From: Planctomycetota bacterium
GTDB lineage: Bacteria; Planctomycetota; Planctomycetia; Planctomycetales; Planctomycetaceae
Assembly (NCBI GenBank): GCA_003670925.1
Contig: QWQG01000035.1
Coordinates: forward strand, 1-37,268
DNA length: 37,268 bases
Reading direction: 5' to 3'
In this document: positions 25,269-35,472 of the stretch, one piece after another
Layout: the number at the start of each line of letters is the position of its first letter
Numbering within the stretch: position 1 is the stretch's first letter
Position numbers and translations under genes: made by a program
Notes under the pieces: generated by a model
Told to the model about the DNA's origin: nothing
The model's input: only the letters and a program-made list of their open reading frames with translations
Database searches by the model: none

Positions 25269-26738
25269 ATGAATTCCATTGACGATTATCTGTTGTCACA
25301 GACACGGCGACAGTTCTTCGGCCACGGTGCGTTGCGGATGGGGAGCGTTTCACTGGCGTTGCTGGCTGCGCAACGCGCGTCTGCTCAGGAAACGGCGTCT
25401 GGAGCGCGAGTTCATCCGCCGTTGCCAGGCTTCCCACACTTCGCCCCAAAAGCAAAATCCATCATTTATTTGCATATGAATGGTGGACCTTCGCAGTTGG
25501 ACACATGGGACTATAAACCGCATCTTTCCGCGCATTTTGACAAGGATCTGCCCGATTCAATTCGGTTAGGCCAGCGCATTACAACGATGACCAGCGGCCA
25601 AGCGCGTTTGCCAGTGGCGCCGTCGCTCTTTAAGTTTGCTCGTTACGGTCAGGCTGGAACATGGGCGAGTGAACTGCTGAATCATACGGCTCAACACATC
25701 GACGACATCGCGTTGGTTCGCAGTGTGCATACAAACGCCATCAATCACGATCCTGCGTGTACGTTTGTCACGACCGGCAATGAAGTGCCTGGCAAACCCA
25801 GTCTAGGTTCATGGCTGGCGTATGGACTTGGCAGTGAAAGCAACAATCTGCCCGCATTTGTGGTACTCACCCCGCGTTGGACCTCAAAACAGGCGGCTCA
25901 GGCGTTATTTTCACGCATGTGGAGCAGTGGGTTTCTGCCATCGAAGTACACCGGTGTCGCGCTGCGAAGTGTGGGCGATCCGGTGCTCTACATCGATAAC
26001 CCGGACGGCGTTTCTACGCGTCATCGACGGGCAATGCTGGACACGCTAGCAGAGCTGAATCAGCATACGTTTGAACGCTTCGGTGATCCAGAAACACAGA
26101 CTAGGATTGCCCAATACGAAATGGCATTTCGGATGCAAAGCAGCGTGCCGGAACTGATCGATTTGTCAGGTGAAACGCAGGCCACGCTCGATATGTACGG
26201 GCCGGAAGTTTCGAAACCAGGAACCTTTGCCGCCAGCGCGTTACTCGCGCGCCGCATGGTCGAACGCGGCGTGCGGGCGGTGCAGATTCTGCATCGCGGC
26301 TGGGATCAGCACGGATCGTTGCCGAGCGAGATTCGGCATCAATGTTATGACACAGATCAGCCCTGTGCCGCGCTGCTGCAGGATCTAAAACAGCGTGGCC
26401 TGTTACAGGACACACTGGTCGTATGGGGCGGTGAATTCGGCCGTACGGTGTATTCGCAGGGTTCTTTAACAGCCACAAATTATGGTCGCGATCATCATCC
26501 TCGCTGCTTCAGCATGTGGATGGCTGGCGGCGGCATCAAAGGTGGCATGGTGTATGGGGAGACGGATGACTTCAGCTACAACGTCATTGACAAGCCGTGT
26601 CATGTGAATGATCTGAACGCTACTCTTCTGCACTGCCTTGGGATTGACCACGAACGCTTTTCCTATCGTTTCCAAGGCTTGGAGCAGCGTTTGACCGGCG
26701 TGGAACCACAGCATGTCCTCCAAGAGATCTTGGCATAA
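25269..26738 (+). CDS. DUF1501 family protein, Tat-exported
   Basis: A 489-residue DUF1501 protein, a member of the alkaline-phosphatase/sulfatase-like superfamily of unknown activity. The N-terminus carries a twin-arginine signal (TRRQFF, then [16 protein letters not shown]). Typical features are [19 protein letters not shown] near the start, [20 protein letters not shown] in the middle, and [13 protein letters not shown] plus [20 protein letters not shown] near the end. These include the presumed metal-binding His and Asp residues. ATG 25269 is preferred over GTG 25236, since it gives a sensible Tat leader. It directly follows the PSCyt gene (36-bp gap), the usual pairing in planctomycetes. 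Confidence 0.92.
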   Translation: MNSIDDYLLSQTRRQFFGHGALRMGSVSLALLAAQRASAQETASGARVHPPLPGFPHFAPKAKSIIYLHMNGGPSQLDTWDYKPHLSAHFDKDLPDSIRLGQRITTMTSGQARLPVAPSLFKFARYGQAGTWASELLNHTAQHIDDIALVRSVHTNAINHDPACTFVTTGNEVPGKPSLGSWLAYGLGSESNNLPAFVVLTPRWTSKQAAQALFSRMWSSGFLPSKYTGVALRSVGDPVLYIDNPDGVSTRHRRAMLDTLAELNQHTFERFGDPETQTRIAQYEMAFRMQSSVPELIDLSGETQATLDMYGPEVSKPGTFAASALLARRMVERGVRAVQILHRGWDQHGSLPSEIRHQCYDTDQPCAALLQDLKQRGLLQDTLVVWGGEFGRTVYSQGSLTATNYGRDHHPRCFSMWMAGGGIKGGMVYGETDDFSYNVIDKPCHVNDLNATLLHCLGIDHERFSYRFQGLEQRLTGVEPQHVLQEILA

Positions 26739-26817
26739 CACGTAACCTGCCATATCGGAAGGGTCTCGCATCGTGCGGTCCGCGGAGGGTATGTGTGCCA
26801 TGCGGTCCTTGTTGGAA

Positions 26818-28221
26818 TCAGTTCAAGACGTCTTTCACAACATTCCCGAACACATCCGTCAGTCGATAATCTCGTCCTGCGTGGCGGTAGGTGAGATGTT
26901 CGTGGTTCAGACCGAGAAGGTGGAGAATCGTGGCGTGAAAGTCAGGCATGGTGACTTTATTGTCTTGAACGTAATAGCCAAATTCGTCAGTCTGGCCAAA
27001 AGTCATGCCACCTTTCACACCGCCGCCGGCCAGCCAGACACTGAAGGCGTGCGGGTGATGATCGCGACCGTCGGTGCCCTGAGCGGCCGGCGTGCGACCA
27101 AACTCCGTGCCAAAGATGACCAGCGTGTCTTCAAACAGGCCACGTTGTTTTAGGTCCTGCAGCAGCGCAGCAATGGGCTGATCCACTTTTTTAGCGTTGG
27201 TTGTGTGATTGTTTCGCAAGTCGCCGTGGGCGTCCCAGTAATTCCGCGGATAGCTAAAATTGACCTGCACGAATCGTACACCGGCTTCTAGGCAACGGCG
27301 GGCCAGCAGACACTGGCGGGCATATTCGTCGGTTGGTTCGATGTTGACTCCGTAGCGTGCCTGAGTCTCGGACGTTTCGCGGGAGATATCCATGACTTCC
27401 GGAGCTTCGGCCTGCATGCGAAAACTCATTTCAAACGATGCGATGCGAGCTTCGAGCTGTGGGTCATCACCGACTTTTGCAATGTGCTGCCGATTTCGCT
27501 GCATCAGCAGATCAAGCTGAAGTCGCTGCAGTGTCGGATCATCGCCGGGGGCAAGATTGGACAGTTGAGTCTCCCTGAAGTTTGTGCTGCCGTCGCCGAT
27601 GCGGGTGCCCTGAAAGCTTGCAGGCAGAAACGCCGATCCATAATTCTGCGTCCCTCCGTGATACAGCGATGGACTAAGGCTGATGAAGCCCGGCAGATTT
27701 TGATTCTCCGTGCCAAGCCCGTACAAGGTCCATGCTCCCAGACTCGGCCGCGCAAAGACTCCGCTGCCGGTGTTGATGTTTAGCAGTGCCGGGCCGTGTG
27801 ATACCTGATCAGCCCCATTCATCGAACGGATCACACAGATGTCGTCGATACACGATCCGATCTGCGGAAATAAATCACTCACTTCGATTCCACTTTCACC
27901 GTAAGGCTGAAATTTCCAAGGCGATGCCAACAGATTGCCTGTCGGAGCGAATTCAAATTTTGGCTTGGCAACCGGCAGTGGCTGCCCATTGAGTTCGGTC
28001 AACTTTGGCTTGGGATCAAAAGAATCGACATGAGACACGCCTCCGTGCATAAACAAAAAGATGACGCGTTTTGCTGTGGCAGGAAAGTGGGGCGACTGCG
28101 ACGCCAGCGGACCTGCATTGACTGCATCAGCCACGGTTGACTCTGTGAGCAGGCTCAACAAAGCCAGATTTCCAAAGCCGCACGCAGATTGGCGAAGCAG
28201 ATGTCGTCGGGATAATGTCAT
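26818..28221 (-). CDS. DUF1501 family protein, Tat-exported (second copy)
   Basis: A 467-residue DUF1501 protein with a twin-arginine leader (SRRHLLRQ, then hydrophobic FGNLALLSLL). It has FLFMHGGVSHVDSFDPKPKL, GSGVFARPSLGAWTLYGLGT, GTEFGRTPAAQGTDGRDHHP and HAFSVWLAGGGVKGGMTFGQ. It starts at ATG 28221 with GAGGT close upstream. It ends 79 bp from the other DUF1501 gene, tail to tail. The two are clearly divergent paralogues, not a recent duplication: shared motifs are short and the intervening sequence differs. It is the last gene of the minus-strand series, 36 bp after the PSCyt gene. Confidence 0.92.
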   Translation of the reverse strand: MTLSRRHLLRQSACGFGNLALLSLLTESTVADAVNAGPLASQSPHFPATAKRVIFLFMHGGVSHVDSFDPKPKLTELNGQPLPVAKPKFEFAPTGNLLASPWKFQPYGESGIEVSDLFPQIGSCIDDICVIRSMNGADQVSHGPALLNINTGSGVFARPSLGAWTLYGLGTENQNLPGFISLSPSLYHGGTQNYGSAFLPASFQGTRIGDGSTNFRETQLSNLAPGDDPTLQRLQLDLLMQRNRQHIAKVGDDPQLEARIASFEMSFRMQAEAPEVMDISRETSETQARYGVNIEPTDEYARQCLLARRCLEAGVRFVQVNFSYPRNYWDAHGDLRNNHTTNAKKVDQPIAALLQDLKQRGLFEDTLVIFGTEFGRTPAAQGTDGRDHHPHAFSVWLAGGGVKGGMTFGQTDEFGYYVQDNKVTMPDFHATILHLLGLNHEHLTYRHAGRDYRLTDVFGNVVKDVLN

Positions 28222-28257
28222 GGTGACCTCAAGACGGTTTGTGTGGGAATCCTAGGT

Positions 28258-31200
28258 TCATTCCACGTACAAGAATTCATTCGAGCAGAGCAGAGCCTGG
28301 CTGTAACTCTGCCACGCCATCAGCAGTCGGGTTTCGGCCGGGCGAGCCTGAGCGATTGAGGACGCGGCATAGGCTGCGAGGAATTCGCTTGCCTGAACTG
28401 ATTCCTTGGGAGTTGGATTTCTGCCAAACACCAACTGATGAACTTGTACAATTCGTTGTCCGTCAGCTTGAGACGCATCCGCCAGTAGACGTTCGGCAAG
28501 GGCTTTAGCTTGATCACGAACAAACGGACTGTTGAGCAGAAACAGGGACTGCGAGGCAACCGTCGTCTCGCTACGCACAGCGGTCACCCCATTTGGATCA
28601 GCGGCATCGAACAATGCGAGTACATCTGGCAGCATGTTGCGGACGATTGGAAGATAGATGCTGCGTTTGCGAAACGTTGTGTAGATCGGATCGTCCGCAG
28701 CAAGCCGATTTGGCAAAATCATGGCCCCAATATTTTCGGCTTTACTGACAAGATACTCACCACTTTCGTTTGTGCCGGGAATCCGATCCAAAGTTCCGCT
28801 CACTGCCAGCAGAGCATCGCGGAGCTCCTCTGCCGACAAACGTCGTCGATGAAAAAGTGCGGAATTCTGGATTGAAATCGTGGTAGCGCCGCGACTCCTC
28901 GTTTCGGTCTCGGCATTCTGCATTTGATAGGCATTTGACAGTACGACCAGCCGGTGCATCTCTTTCACGCTCCAGCCTGATTCGATGAATCGCGAAGCCA
29001 ACCAGTCGAGCAATTCCGGATGCGAAGGACGTTCACCACGTGTTCCAAAGTTGTCACTGGTAGCGACAAGTCCGCGGCCGAAATGGTGCTGCCAGATTCG
29101 ATTCACCATCACACGGGCGGTGAGCGGGTTGTCAGGGCTCGCGATCCAGTGCGCGAGTTCCAGACGACCGCTGCCAGCCACATCACCGGCGTTCACGCCC
29201 AACGCGTTGTGATTCGCCAGAATTTGCACAAACCCGCGAGGAACAGTTGCCCCCAGTGTGAACCGATTCCCCCGCGTGTGGATTCGCAGGTTTCGTGGCA
29301 TCGTTTCTTTGGGTGCCATGACGATGATTGGTTCTTGCCCATCACTCTGTGGAATCGGGAATTCCCACCACATCGTGGCATTCCGATTTTCATTTTGAAA
29401 CGGCTCCGTACTCCGAAATATTCCGGCTAACGCATAGTAGTCCGCGGTACGGATGGCATCAAACTTGTGATCGTGGCAACGGGCACATGCGATCGTCAAG
29501 CCCAGCATCGCACGGCCTGTCACGTCAATTTGATCATCCACAATATCAAGACGCGACTGCTCTTTGTCCGTCTCCGCCAAAGCCTTTGGCCCAACCATGA
29601 GGTAACCTGTCGCAATGGTCCGCCGCGAGTTCGTCTCTACCGAATCTGTTGGTGGCAACAGATCGCCAGCCAGTTGCTCAATGAGGAACTGGTCGTACGG
29701 CAAATCCTGATTGAACGCATTGATGACATAGTTACGATATCGCCATGCATACCGCATGACAGCGTTGGCATCATTCGCAGTAGTTTCCGCATACCGCACA
29801 ACATCCAGCCAGTGCCGGGCCCAGCGTTCGCCGTAATGAGGCGATGCAAGCAGTCGCTGCACGACGTGCTCATAGTCCTGCGGAGACTCATCCGCCAGAA
29901 ACGCCGCCACTTCCTCCGGAGTCGGAGGCAGGCCAGTCAGATCAAACGTCACGCGTTTCAACAGTGCAAGTTTGTCCGCTGGCAAGGCAGGTTTCAGCCC
30001 GGCATCTTCGAAGGTCTTCAGCACAAACTGATCCACCGGCGATTTGACCCATGCAGCGTTGATGATGGCCGGTAGGTCGGACTTTTTCACAGGCTGCCAT
30101 GCCCAAAAGCTCTGTTCGTCTGCCGTGAAAGTGGCCTTCGGAGCCAACTGGCTGAACCGCGGCAGTGTCAGCCCGAATTTTTCGGCGAGATGCCCCTCAA
30201 CGGCCAAACGCTCTCCGACTGCTAACGCCCTGTTGTAAACGATGACTTCGCCCACGTCGCCCTGAATCGCACCGGCCCAACTGACGGCTTTGCCAAGATA
30301 CGCTCCAATGTCGGAACGGTGCTGAATGTCAGGAACGGTGTCTTGACCTTCAAGCAGTCCACCCGCTGGCGGGACTGCTGGTTCTCCGTTGAGATAAAAC
30401 TGTGTCGTCGTCCGCATGGGACCAGGTTGCTTGGTGACGGTCAGAATAATCGTCCTGCCGTAGTGCGCTTTAAAAGAACCACTGCCGAGGGAAGCGTCAT
30501 GATTCCAGCCACCGGCGAAATGCAGTGCGTGATCATCGCCGCGATTGATCTGTATCAAAGCTGCAAGCGGTCGACCCGGATCGCCGCCCGGATTCGCGGG
30601 ATTGCCAAATCCGAAAACACCATCAAAGGGCGGCAGAGCTTCATGCGGCTGCAGGTTCATCACAAGGATGATGGACAACGCCGCATCGCCGCGAATGTCG
30701 AACGGACGATCCGGGGACGAGGCGAGCCCTGAAGTCGTCTCAAATCGCACCGCCGGGCGTTTCGACAAGGCACTCTCTTTGGCAAACTTCGGTGGCAATC
30801 CAACTCCATCGACGCGGACTCCTTTTGTCGCCGACACATCGCGCCCATGACCGCTGTGATCAGGCCAAAGATTCACAAGATCGCCATCGTTAAGCGTCAG
30901 GGAGTCTGCTTTGAGCCATAACTGCAGCGACTTCGCCAATTCGCCTGCATTGGGATCCGTCGATGGCGGAATCACGGTGTTCGTTGCCGGGTTCGGAGCC
31001 ACTGTCGTCGCTGCATCTGGCCAGAGCGCTCCCGTTCTGATCCACTCGGCGATCCCCGCAATCTGCACCTCCGTCAACTTGCCGTCCGGAGGCATTTTGA
31101 GCCCGTTCTCATGTCGCACGGCCTGCAACAGCAAACTCTCATCTGGTTTTCCGACGATGACCACTGGCCCTGTCTCACCACCTTTTTGCATTCCCTCACT

Positions 31201-31407
31201 AGAATCAAGCCGAAGTCCACCTTTCGTCATCGCTTCCGAGTGGCATTTGAAACATCGTGCGATCAGCACGGGGCGGACGTTCGTTTCAAAGAATCGTTCG
31301 GCCTCGGCGTTCTGCGTTGTGTCCTGACAAAAGCCGCGGCTGGATGAACTCAGCAGCAGCGTTACGACGAAAAAGCTGAAATGTATTGCTGCAGTTTTCT
31401 GAATCAT
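28258..31407 (-). CDS. Planctomycete cytochrome C / LamG / DUF1549 / DUF1553 protein
   Basis: A 1049-residue exported protein. ATG 31407 is preceded by GAGGTG, and the following hydrophobic stretch (FSFFVVTLLLSSSS) is the signal peptide; the frame is open 13 codons further upstream. Order of parts: PSCyt1 with CFKCH (C52-H56); a LamG/concanavalin-like domain of about 230 residues (LQLWLKADSLTLNDGDLVNL, VWLPDHSGHG-type motif, ending near VIVYNRALAVGERLAVEGHL); DUF1549 with WARHWLDVVRYAETT and a second haem site CARCHDHKFD (C641-H645); DUF1553 with NPLTARVMVNRIWQHHFGRG. Both haem motifs are intact. The LamG domain distinguishes it from the plus-strand paralogue. It probably acts with the downstream DUF1501 protein on a carbohydrate or related polymer outside the cytoplasm; the substrate is unknown. 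Confidence 0.92.
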   Translation of the reverse strand: MIQKTAAIHFSFFVVTLLLSSSSRGFCQDTTQNAEAERFFETNVRPVLIARCFKCHSEAMTKGGLRLDSSEGMQKGGETGPVVIVGKPDESLLLQAVRHENGLKMPPDGKLTEVQIAGIAEWIRTGALWPDAATTVAPNPATNTVIPPSTDPNAGELAKSLQLWLKADSLTLNDGDLVNLWPDHSGHGRDVSATKGVRVDGVGLPPKFAKESALSKRPAVRFETTSGLASSPDRPFDIRGDAALSIILVMNLQPHEALPPFDGVFGFGNPANPGGDPGRPLAALIQINRGDDHALHFAGGWNHDASLGSGSFKAHYGRTIILTVTKQPGPMRTTTQFYLNGEPAVPPAGGLLEGQDTVPDIQHRSDIGAYLGKAVSWAGAIQGDVGEVIVYNRALAVGERLAVEGHLAEKFGLTLPRFSQLAPKATFTADEQSFWAWQPVKKSDLPAIINAAWVKSPVDQFVLKTFEDAGLKPALPADKLALLKRVTFDLTGLPPTPEEVAAFLADESPQDYEHVVQRLLASPHYGERWARHWLDVVRYAETTANDANAVMRYAWRYRNYVINAFNQDLPYDQFLIEQLAGDLLPPTDSVETNSRRTIATGYLMVGPKALAETDKEQSRLDIVDDQIDVTGRAMLGLTIACARCHDHKFDAIRTADYYALAGIFRSTEPFQNENRNATMWWEFPIPQSDGQEPIIVMAPKETMPRNLRIHTRGNRFTLGATVPRGFVQILANHNALGVNAGDVAGSGRLELAHWIASPDNPLTARVMVNRIWQHHFGRGLVATSDNFGTRGERPSHPELLDWLASRFIESGWSVKEMHRLVVLSNAYQMQNAETETRSRGATTISIQNSALFHRRRLSAEELRDALLAVSGTLDRIPGTNESGEYLVSKAENIGAMILPNRLAADDPIYTTFRKRSIYLPIVRNMLPDVLALFDAADPNGVTAVRSETTVASQSLFLLNSPFVRDQAKALAERLLADASQADGQRIVQVHQLVFGRNPTPKESVQASEFLAAYAASSIAQARPAETRLLMAWQSYSQALLCSNEFLYVE

Positions 31408-31501
31408 GGATTCACCTCTTACACAGTCGAGATCACACGCCACCAATTATTTCGAATAAAACTTCCCTTTGGTAGTCTGTGAACATCCGTATGTCAAAGT
31501 C

Positions 31502-33013
31502 TTACCGGACTTGCCCCTTGGCGCGGACGTGTTCGAGGAGGGTCGAGAGTTCCCGCACTTTGTCAGGCTGTGCGGCATAGAGATTGTGCTTCTGCGCGAG
31601 GTCGTTGCGAAGGTTATAAAGCTCGCCGGGTTGCGTGTTCCTGGTGTATCCGTTGGCCTGATCGAACCATTCGGGGACTTTGCTGACTGCTCCTGTTTTC
31701 GCGGCGATGAGCACCCAGTCGCCGTGGCGGAGCGCGTAACCGTCGGCGTTCGTGTTGTGGACCACCGTGTCACGCGCGCTGGGGGAATCGCCTTTGATGA
31801 GCGTGAGCTGGCTATAGCTGTCCTCCCCGGAACCAGCGGGGATGTCTGCACCGACGACGGTGGCAATGGTCGCGAAGACGTCGATCTGACTGAGGATGCC
31901 GTCGTTCACTTTGCCTGCCGGAACGACGCCCGGCCAGCGGATCACGAAGGGAACGCGGTGGCCCCCTTCCCAGATGTCGCGTTTCAGGCCACGTAACGGG
32001 CCCATGCTGCGGTGCTGGAAGTTCCGGATGCGATCGTAGGCGTAGTGTTCCGGGCCATTGTCGGCGCTGAAGATGACGAGCGTATTCTCCGCGAAGCCGC
32101 CGTCTTTCAAGGCCTGCAACACGCGGCCCACGGTGTCGTCCGTTTGTGCCACGAAATCACCAAAGCCGCCTGCCTTCGATTTGCCGATAAAGTCCGGCGT
32201 CGGCACGATAGGCGCATGCGGCGAAGTGAAGGGCAAGTAGAGGAAGAACGGTTCGTCCTGCTTCTGCTGGGCAATCCATTCCACGGCTTTCTCGGTGAGC
32301 TTCGGCATGACGGCCCAGAAGTCCCAGTCCTTCACGGAGGGGCCCGGCCGCGCTTCCCACGCGCCTTCGGCAGTCTGCTTCGGCGTGCTCAGCGGCACGG
32401 TTGGTTCGGTGATAACGCGGTCGTTCTCGAACCACGCATAGGGCGGGAAGTTCGGCACATCGTCGCCGAAGTAGTAGTCGAATCCATGCGACAACGGCCC
32501 GCCGGGGATCGGCTTGTTCCAGTCAAAAGCGTTCGGCGCGAAGCTGCCCTGCCCTTTTCCCGCTTCCTTGGTCGGCATGGCTCCGGGCCTCTTGATTGCA
32601 TTCCAGTCCCAGCCGAGATGCCATTTGCCGATACACGCTGTCTTATAGCCTTTCGTTTTCAACATCTCCGGCAACGTTGTGCGGTCGGCATCAAGAATCG
32701 GCTGATCGAAGGCGTTCACGATGCCATGAAACTTCCGCCAGTGATACCGCCCATGCAACAGCGCGTACCGGCTTGGCGTACACACTCCGGACGAACTGTG
32801 TGCATCCGTAAATCGTGTCCCATGTGCCGCGAGGCCATCCAGATTCGGCGTGGGAATCCTGGACTCCGGGTTCTGTACGCCGAGATCACCATAGCCCATG
32901 TCATCGGCGTAAAGGATGACAATGTTGGGCCTGGCTGACGGCGCATCCGCGGACTGCAGAAGTGACAACGGCATCAGCAGCAAGGCGAGTGTTGTGAAGA
33001 GAGATCGGTTCAT
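31502..33013 (-). CDS. Exported sulfatase (formylglycine type)
   Basis: A 503-residue sulfatase with an N-terminal signal peptide ([19 protein letters not shown]). It carries the metal-binding Asp pair in [14 protein letters not shown], then CTPSR with Cys78 as the residue matured to formylglycine. [25 protein letters not shown] and [10 protein letters not shown] supply the other active-site His, Lys and Asp residues. An alternative ATG 4 codons upstream (33025) is possible. It hydrolyses a sulfate ester, most likely on a sulfated polysaccharide. It sits between the alpha/beta hydrolase and the PSCyt/LamG gene in the same orientation. Hand-counted 60-base samples inside it are 48-77% GC (five samples), against 52-53% in single samples of the two flanking genes. 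Confidence 0.93.
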   Translation of the reverse strand: MNRSLFTTLALLLMPLSLLQSADAPSARPNIVILYADDMGYGDLGVQNPESRIPTPNLDGLAAHGTRFTDAHSSSGVCTPSRYALLHGRYHWRKFHGIVNAFDQPILDADRTTLPEMLKTKGYKTACIGKWHLGWDWNAIKRPGAMPTKEAGKGQGSFAPNAFDWNKPIPGGPLSHGFDYYFGDDVPNFPPYAWFENDRVITEPTVPLSTPKQTAEGAWEARPGPSVKDWDFWAVMPKLTEKAVEWIAQQKQDEPFFLYLPFTSPHAPIVPTPDFIGKSKAGGFGDFVAQTDDTVGRVLQALKDGGFAENTLVIFSADNGPEHYAYDRIRNFQHRSMGPLRGLKRDIWEGGHRVPFVIRWPGVVPAGKVNDGILSQIDVFATIATVVGADIPAGSGEDSYSQLTLIKGDSPSARDTVVHNTNADGYALRHGDWVLIAAKTGAVSKVPEWFDQANGYTRNTQPGELYNLRNDLAQKHNLYAAQPDKVRELSTLLEHVRAKGQVR

Positions 33014-33057
33014 GGGTCTGTACATATCTCGTGAGCCATTCGGGCGTGGGACGCGAC

Positions 33058-34401
33058 CTACATGGACTTCAGCCCGACTGTATTCACCGCGATGACCCGG
33101 TACTGATACGTCCTGCCGGCTTCGGCTGTGGTGTCGGTGTATCTCATCTCGACCAATGGTTGCGTGGGGGTATCGCTGTAGGACAGGTTTTGGAAGATCG
33201 GACGGCCGAAAGGATTCTTCCCCTGCTCGGGAACGCTGGCGAGGAACTGCTCATCACGCTCAATCACGAAGCTGGCGAGCCCGCTTTCGAGATCCGCATC
33301 GGCTGACCAGGTCAACACATTGCCGACGACGTGTAAATTTGTCGGAGCCGACGGAGGTGACGTGTCGGTCACGGCCGAGTCTTTGACGTACTGAGCCCAT
33401 GCGGTTGCCACAGATTCGTTCGGCAACCACACGGATTTCTCCAGGACGGATTTATCAACGGGACCTGAAAACTTCGCTGCCGGGACGGGAGCCCCGACAC
33501 TCGCACCTTCGGCATTCAGCAGAGCAATCCAGTGGTCTGTGCCAGCCATCGACTTCAGCGGATCGCCGCTCTTCGCTGGCAGACGTGCAGTCAGACAGGC
33601 ATCAAACCACGGCATCGCCAAATAACGCTGGTTGCCACAATCATGACTGGACAACGGATCAATCGCCACTCCGATGAGCCCGCCTTTGGCACGCACTGCA
33701 AGAAAGAACGCATGGTTTCCCGGCCACACTCCGGCAAACTGGCTTCCCTTATCCGTGACTCCTTCTTTCGTACCGAGATTCACCATTATTGGCACTTGGC
33801 AGGCGGCCTCAGAAATCGTGTATGGCGCGGGCTTGCCTTCGCTTGCAGTGATCGGCGGAACTCCCGAACGCAGCCACGCGGCGGCTACGCGATTGGGATG
33901 CAGCAAAGTCATGCCGCCCGCCCAATGTCCACCGCCACTGTGTCCCCAAATGGCCCACGGTACGGTGGCTAATTCAGGGTGACTCGACGCGGCTCCCAAG
34001 TCCGTTAGTGACTTTTGAAACTTTGCATCTGATCCGTTGCGAGGATCGCACCACAACTGGCAGTCGGCTTTCTCCGGCTGTTCATACACGGGGCTCAGCA
34101 ACGCGCAGTCGTGTTTCTTTGCCAAGGCCTGCCAATGCAGATCAAACGCGCCGGTCTGTCCCGACTTGCACGAACCTTCGCCGCACCCGTGCTGATGCAC
34201 GATCACCCCGCGTAGCATTTTGACCTGCGGCGGAATCCAGACTGTGAAGCTTACCGGATAGGACAGTTCACTCGCCTGGGTCGAACCTTCATAGCGCACG
34301 CGATAATACGGTGGATCAGCGTTAAGTGGATTGATATAAACTGGTTCCTGAGCGGAGACGCAGCCAATCAACGCGACAAATAACAGGGCAAACTGCCGCA
34401 T
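33058..34401 (-). CDS. Exported alpha/beta-hydrolase with fibronectin-III-like tail
   Basis: A 447-residue exported protein with a short signal peptide ([18 protein letters not shown]), an alpha/beta-hydrolase core and a C-terminal fibronectin type III-like domain. The nucleophile elbow is GHSGGG with Ser155. The oxyanion region is [13 protein letters not shown], and Cys and Trp are frequent ([10 protein letters not shown]). The last 95 or so residues ([20 protein letters not shown] to [14 protein letters not shown]) form the Fn3 domain. ATG 34401 has AGGAGG 9 bases upstream; the GTG at 34410 overlaps this site and is rejected. Likely an esterase or hydrolase of an extracellular carbohydrate ester; the substrate is unknown. 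The sulfatase starts 44 bp downstream. Confidence 0.85.
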   Translation of the reverse strand: MRQFALLFVALIGCVSAQEPVYINPLNADPPYYRVRYEGSTQASELSYPVSFTVWIPPQVKMLRGVIVHQHGCGEGSCKSGQTGAFDLHWQALAKKHDCALLSPVYEQPEKADCQLWCDPRNGSDAKFQKSLTDLGAASSHPELATVPWAIWGHSGGGHWAGGMTLLHPNRVAAAWLRSGVPPITASEGKPAPYTISEAACQVPIMVNLGTKEGVTDKGSQFAGVWPGNHAFFLAVRAKGGLIGVAIDPLSSHDCGNQRYLAMPWFDACLTARLPAKSGDPLKSMAGTDHWIALLNAEGASVGAPVPAAKFSGPVDKSVLEKSVWLPNESVATAWAQYVKDSAVTDTSPPSAPTNLHVVGNVLTWSADADLESGLASFVIERDEQFLASVPEQGKNPFGRPIFQNLSYSDTPTQPLVEMRYTDTTAEAGRTYQYRVIAVNTVGLKSM

Positions 34402-34415
34402 AAATTTCACCTCCT

Positions 34416-34430
34416 GCGGGCTTCGCCCGC
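34416..34430 (-). promoter_or_regulatory. Hairpin abutting the hydrolase ribosome binding site
   Basis: GCGGGC and GCCCGC form a perfect 6-bp stem around a 3-base loop (34416-34430). On the minus strand the stem ends directly at the AGGAGG ribosome binding site of the alpha/beta-hydrolase gene. It may affect translation or mark an RNA processing point. It could equally be a common REP-like short palindrome. Confidence 0.45.
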
Positions 34431-34635
34431 ATTCCTACCTTAGCCACGCTCACTGTTCTCAGTTTGATGGGGAGCCGTGGCAGGCTACCCACGCCTGTGA
34501 GTATAGTCAAAAGATAAAAATGTTGCGCACTCCGTGCTGCTGAGTTGTTCCGCGGGAAGTCAAAGCGCGCCTTGCACGTGCGTCATCGCGCGCACTATCG
34601 TTTTAACGAAATCGTCTCAAACCAATGCGATTCGC

Positions 34636-35472
34636 TCAATGAGCGATTAAATGTCGAACCTGCTCATCGGTCAGGGCGTGTTTCCAGATGCGGACATCGT
34701 CGATCACGCCGTCCATGAACTCACCGGCGCCCGTATTGCCGATCGTCATGGTTTGGCCAGGTCGCATGAGACGAGGCTCACCTGTGAACGGAATCGTCTG
34801 CTTACGATCAGCATCTAGGTAAAGACGGCATTCTTTCAGTTCGTTATCAACGACGAATGAGACCATGTACCAGCGGCTCGTTTCGAGATCGCCACCTTGG
34901 CCGTTGCTCCCGACGTCATTTTTGTAGAAGTTAATCGCCGTGTCGATCCAGTGAGTGCCGTCACCGATATCGCCATGAACTTTTTCCGCATTCACTTTCA
35001 TGTCGAAGTTGAATTCTCCACCGGATCGCGTGCCAAGAATTCCCGAGAAGGTTGGTTCCTTCGTCAGCCATACCCAAGCCGATACGGTGAACGTGCCGAT
35101 CTCAAAGTCGGGCGAATGAGGAATGCTGACATGCTCTTTTTTCGGACGGTCGAAAAGTCGCGCCTTGCCGAACCGACCTTCGTGCTGGACGGTTCCGTGA
35201 ATCGTGCCGTGATGATTTCCCGCGATGTCGCGCGCCTCACTCCCTTCATCTTCGAGCTGCCAATGGGCAATGGGTGCAGGCACGCCCTCGATCCGAACAG
35301 ACGAACGCAACACGGCGACTGCTTCGTCGCACCGGGAGTTGGCATCCGAATGCAGGGGCTTCGCCGTGATCGCCCAGCCCGCTGGTGCGGCCGTGAGCAA
35401 GATACCGATTGCCAAGGTGAGCCTGCGACAAGCACGAACAGCACGGAAAATGTCCATGCACGAAAGTTCCAT
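34636..35472 (-). CDS. Exported LamG/concanavalin-like domain protein
   Basis: A 278-residue exported protein. Start ATG 35472 is chosen because AAAGG lies 10 bases upstream; a signal-like stretch (LTLAIGILLTAAPAGWA) follows. A second ATG 15 bases further in is possible. The mature protein is one LamG/concanavalin A-like jelly-roll: AHWQLEDEGSEARDIAGNHH opens it, FTVSAWVWLTKEPTF and YMVSFVVDNELKECRLYLDA are core strands. MDGVIDDVRIWKHALTDEQV closes it. Such domains bind carbohydrate or are accessory to enzymes. It leads the minus-strand series, with 234 bp before the next gene, so it may or may not share that transcript. Confidence 0.88.
   Translation of the reverse strand: MELSCMDIFRAVRACRRLTLAIGILLTAAPAGWAITAKPLHSDANSRCDEAVAVLRSSVRIEGVPAPIAHWQLEDEGSEARDIAGNHHGTIHGTVQHEGRFGKARLFDRPKKEHVSIPHSPDFEIGTFTVSAWVWLTKEPTFSGILGTRSGGEFNFDMKVNAEKVHGDIGDGTHWIDTAINFYKNDVGSNGQGGDLETSRWYMVSFVVDNELKECRLYLDADRKQTIPFTGEPRLMRPGQTMTIGNTGAGEFMDGVIDDVRIWKHALTDEQVRHLIAH

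Noticed and set aside
26739-26817. Possible bidirectional terminator between the two DUF1501 genes
   Set aside because: Short TGCGGTCC direct repeats are present, but no stem-loop with a T-run on either strand.
32012-32938. 308-codon plus-strand frame antisense to the sulfatase
   Set aside because: Long only because the sulfatase is GC-rich; composition is biased to Arg/Val/Gly and no family is recognisable.
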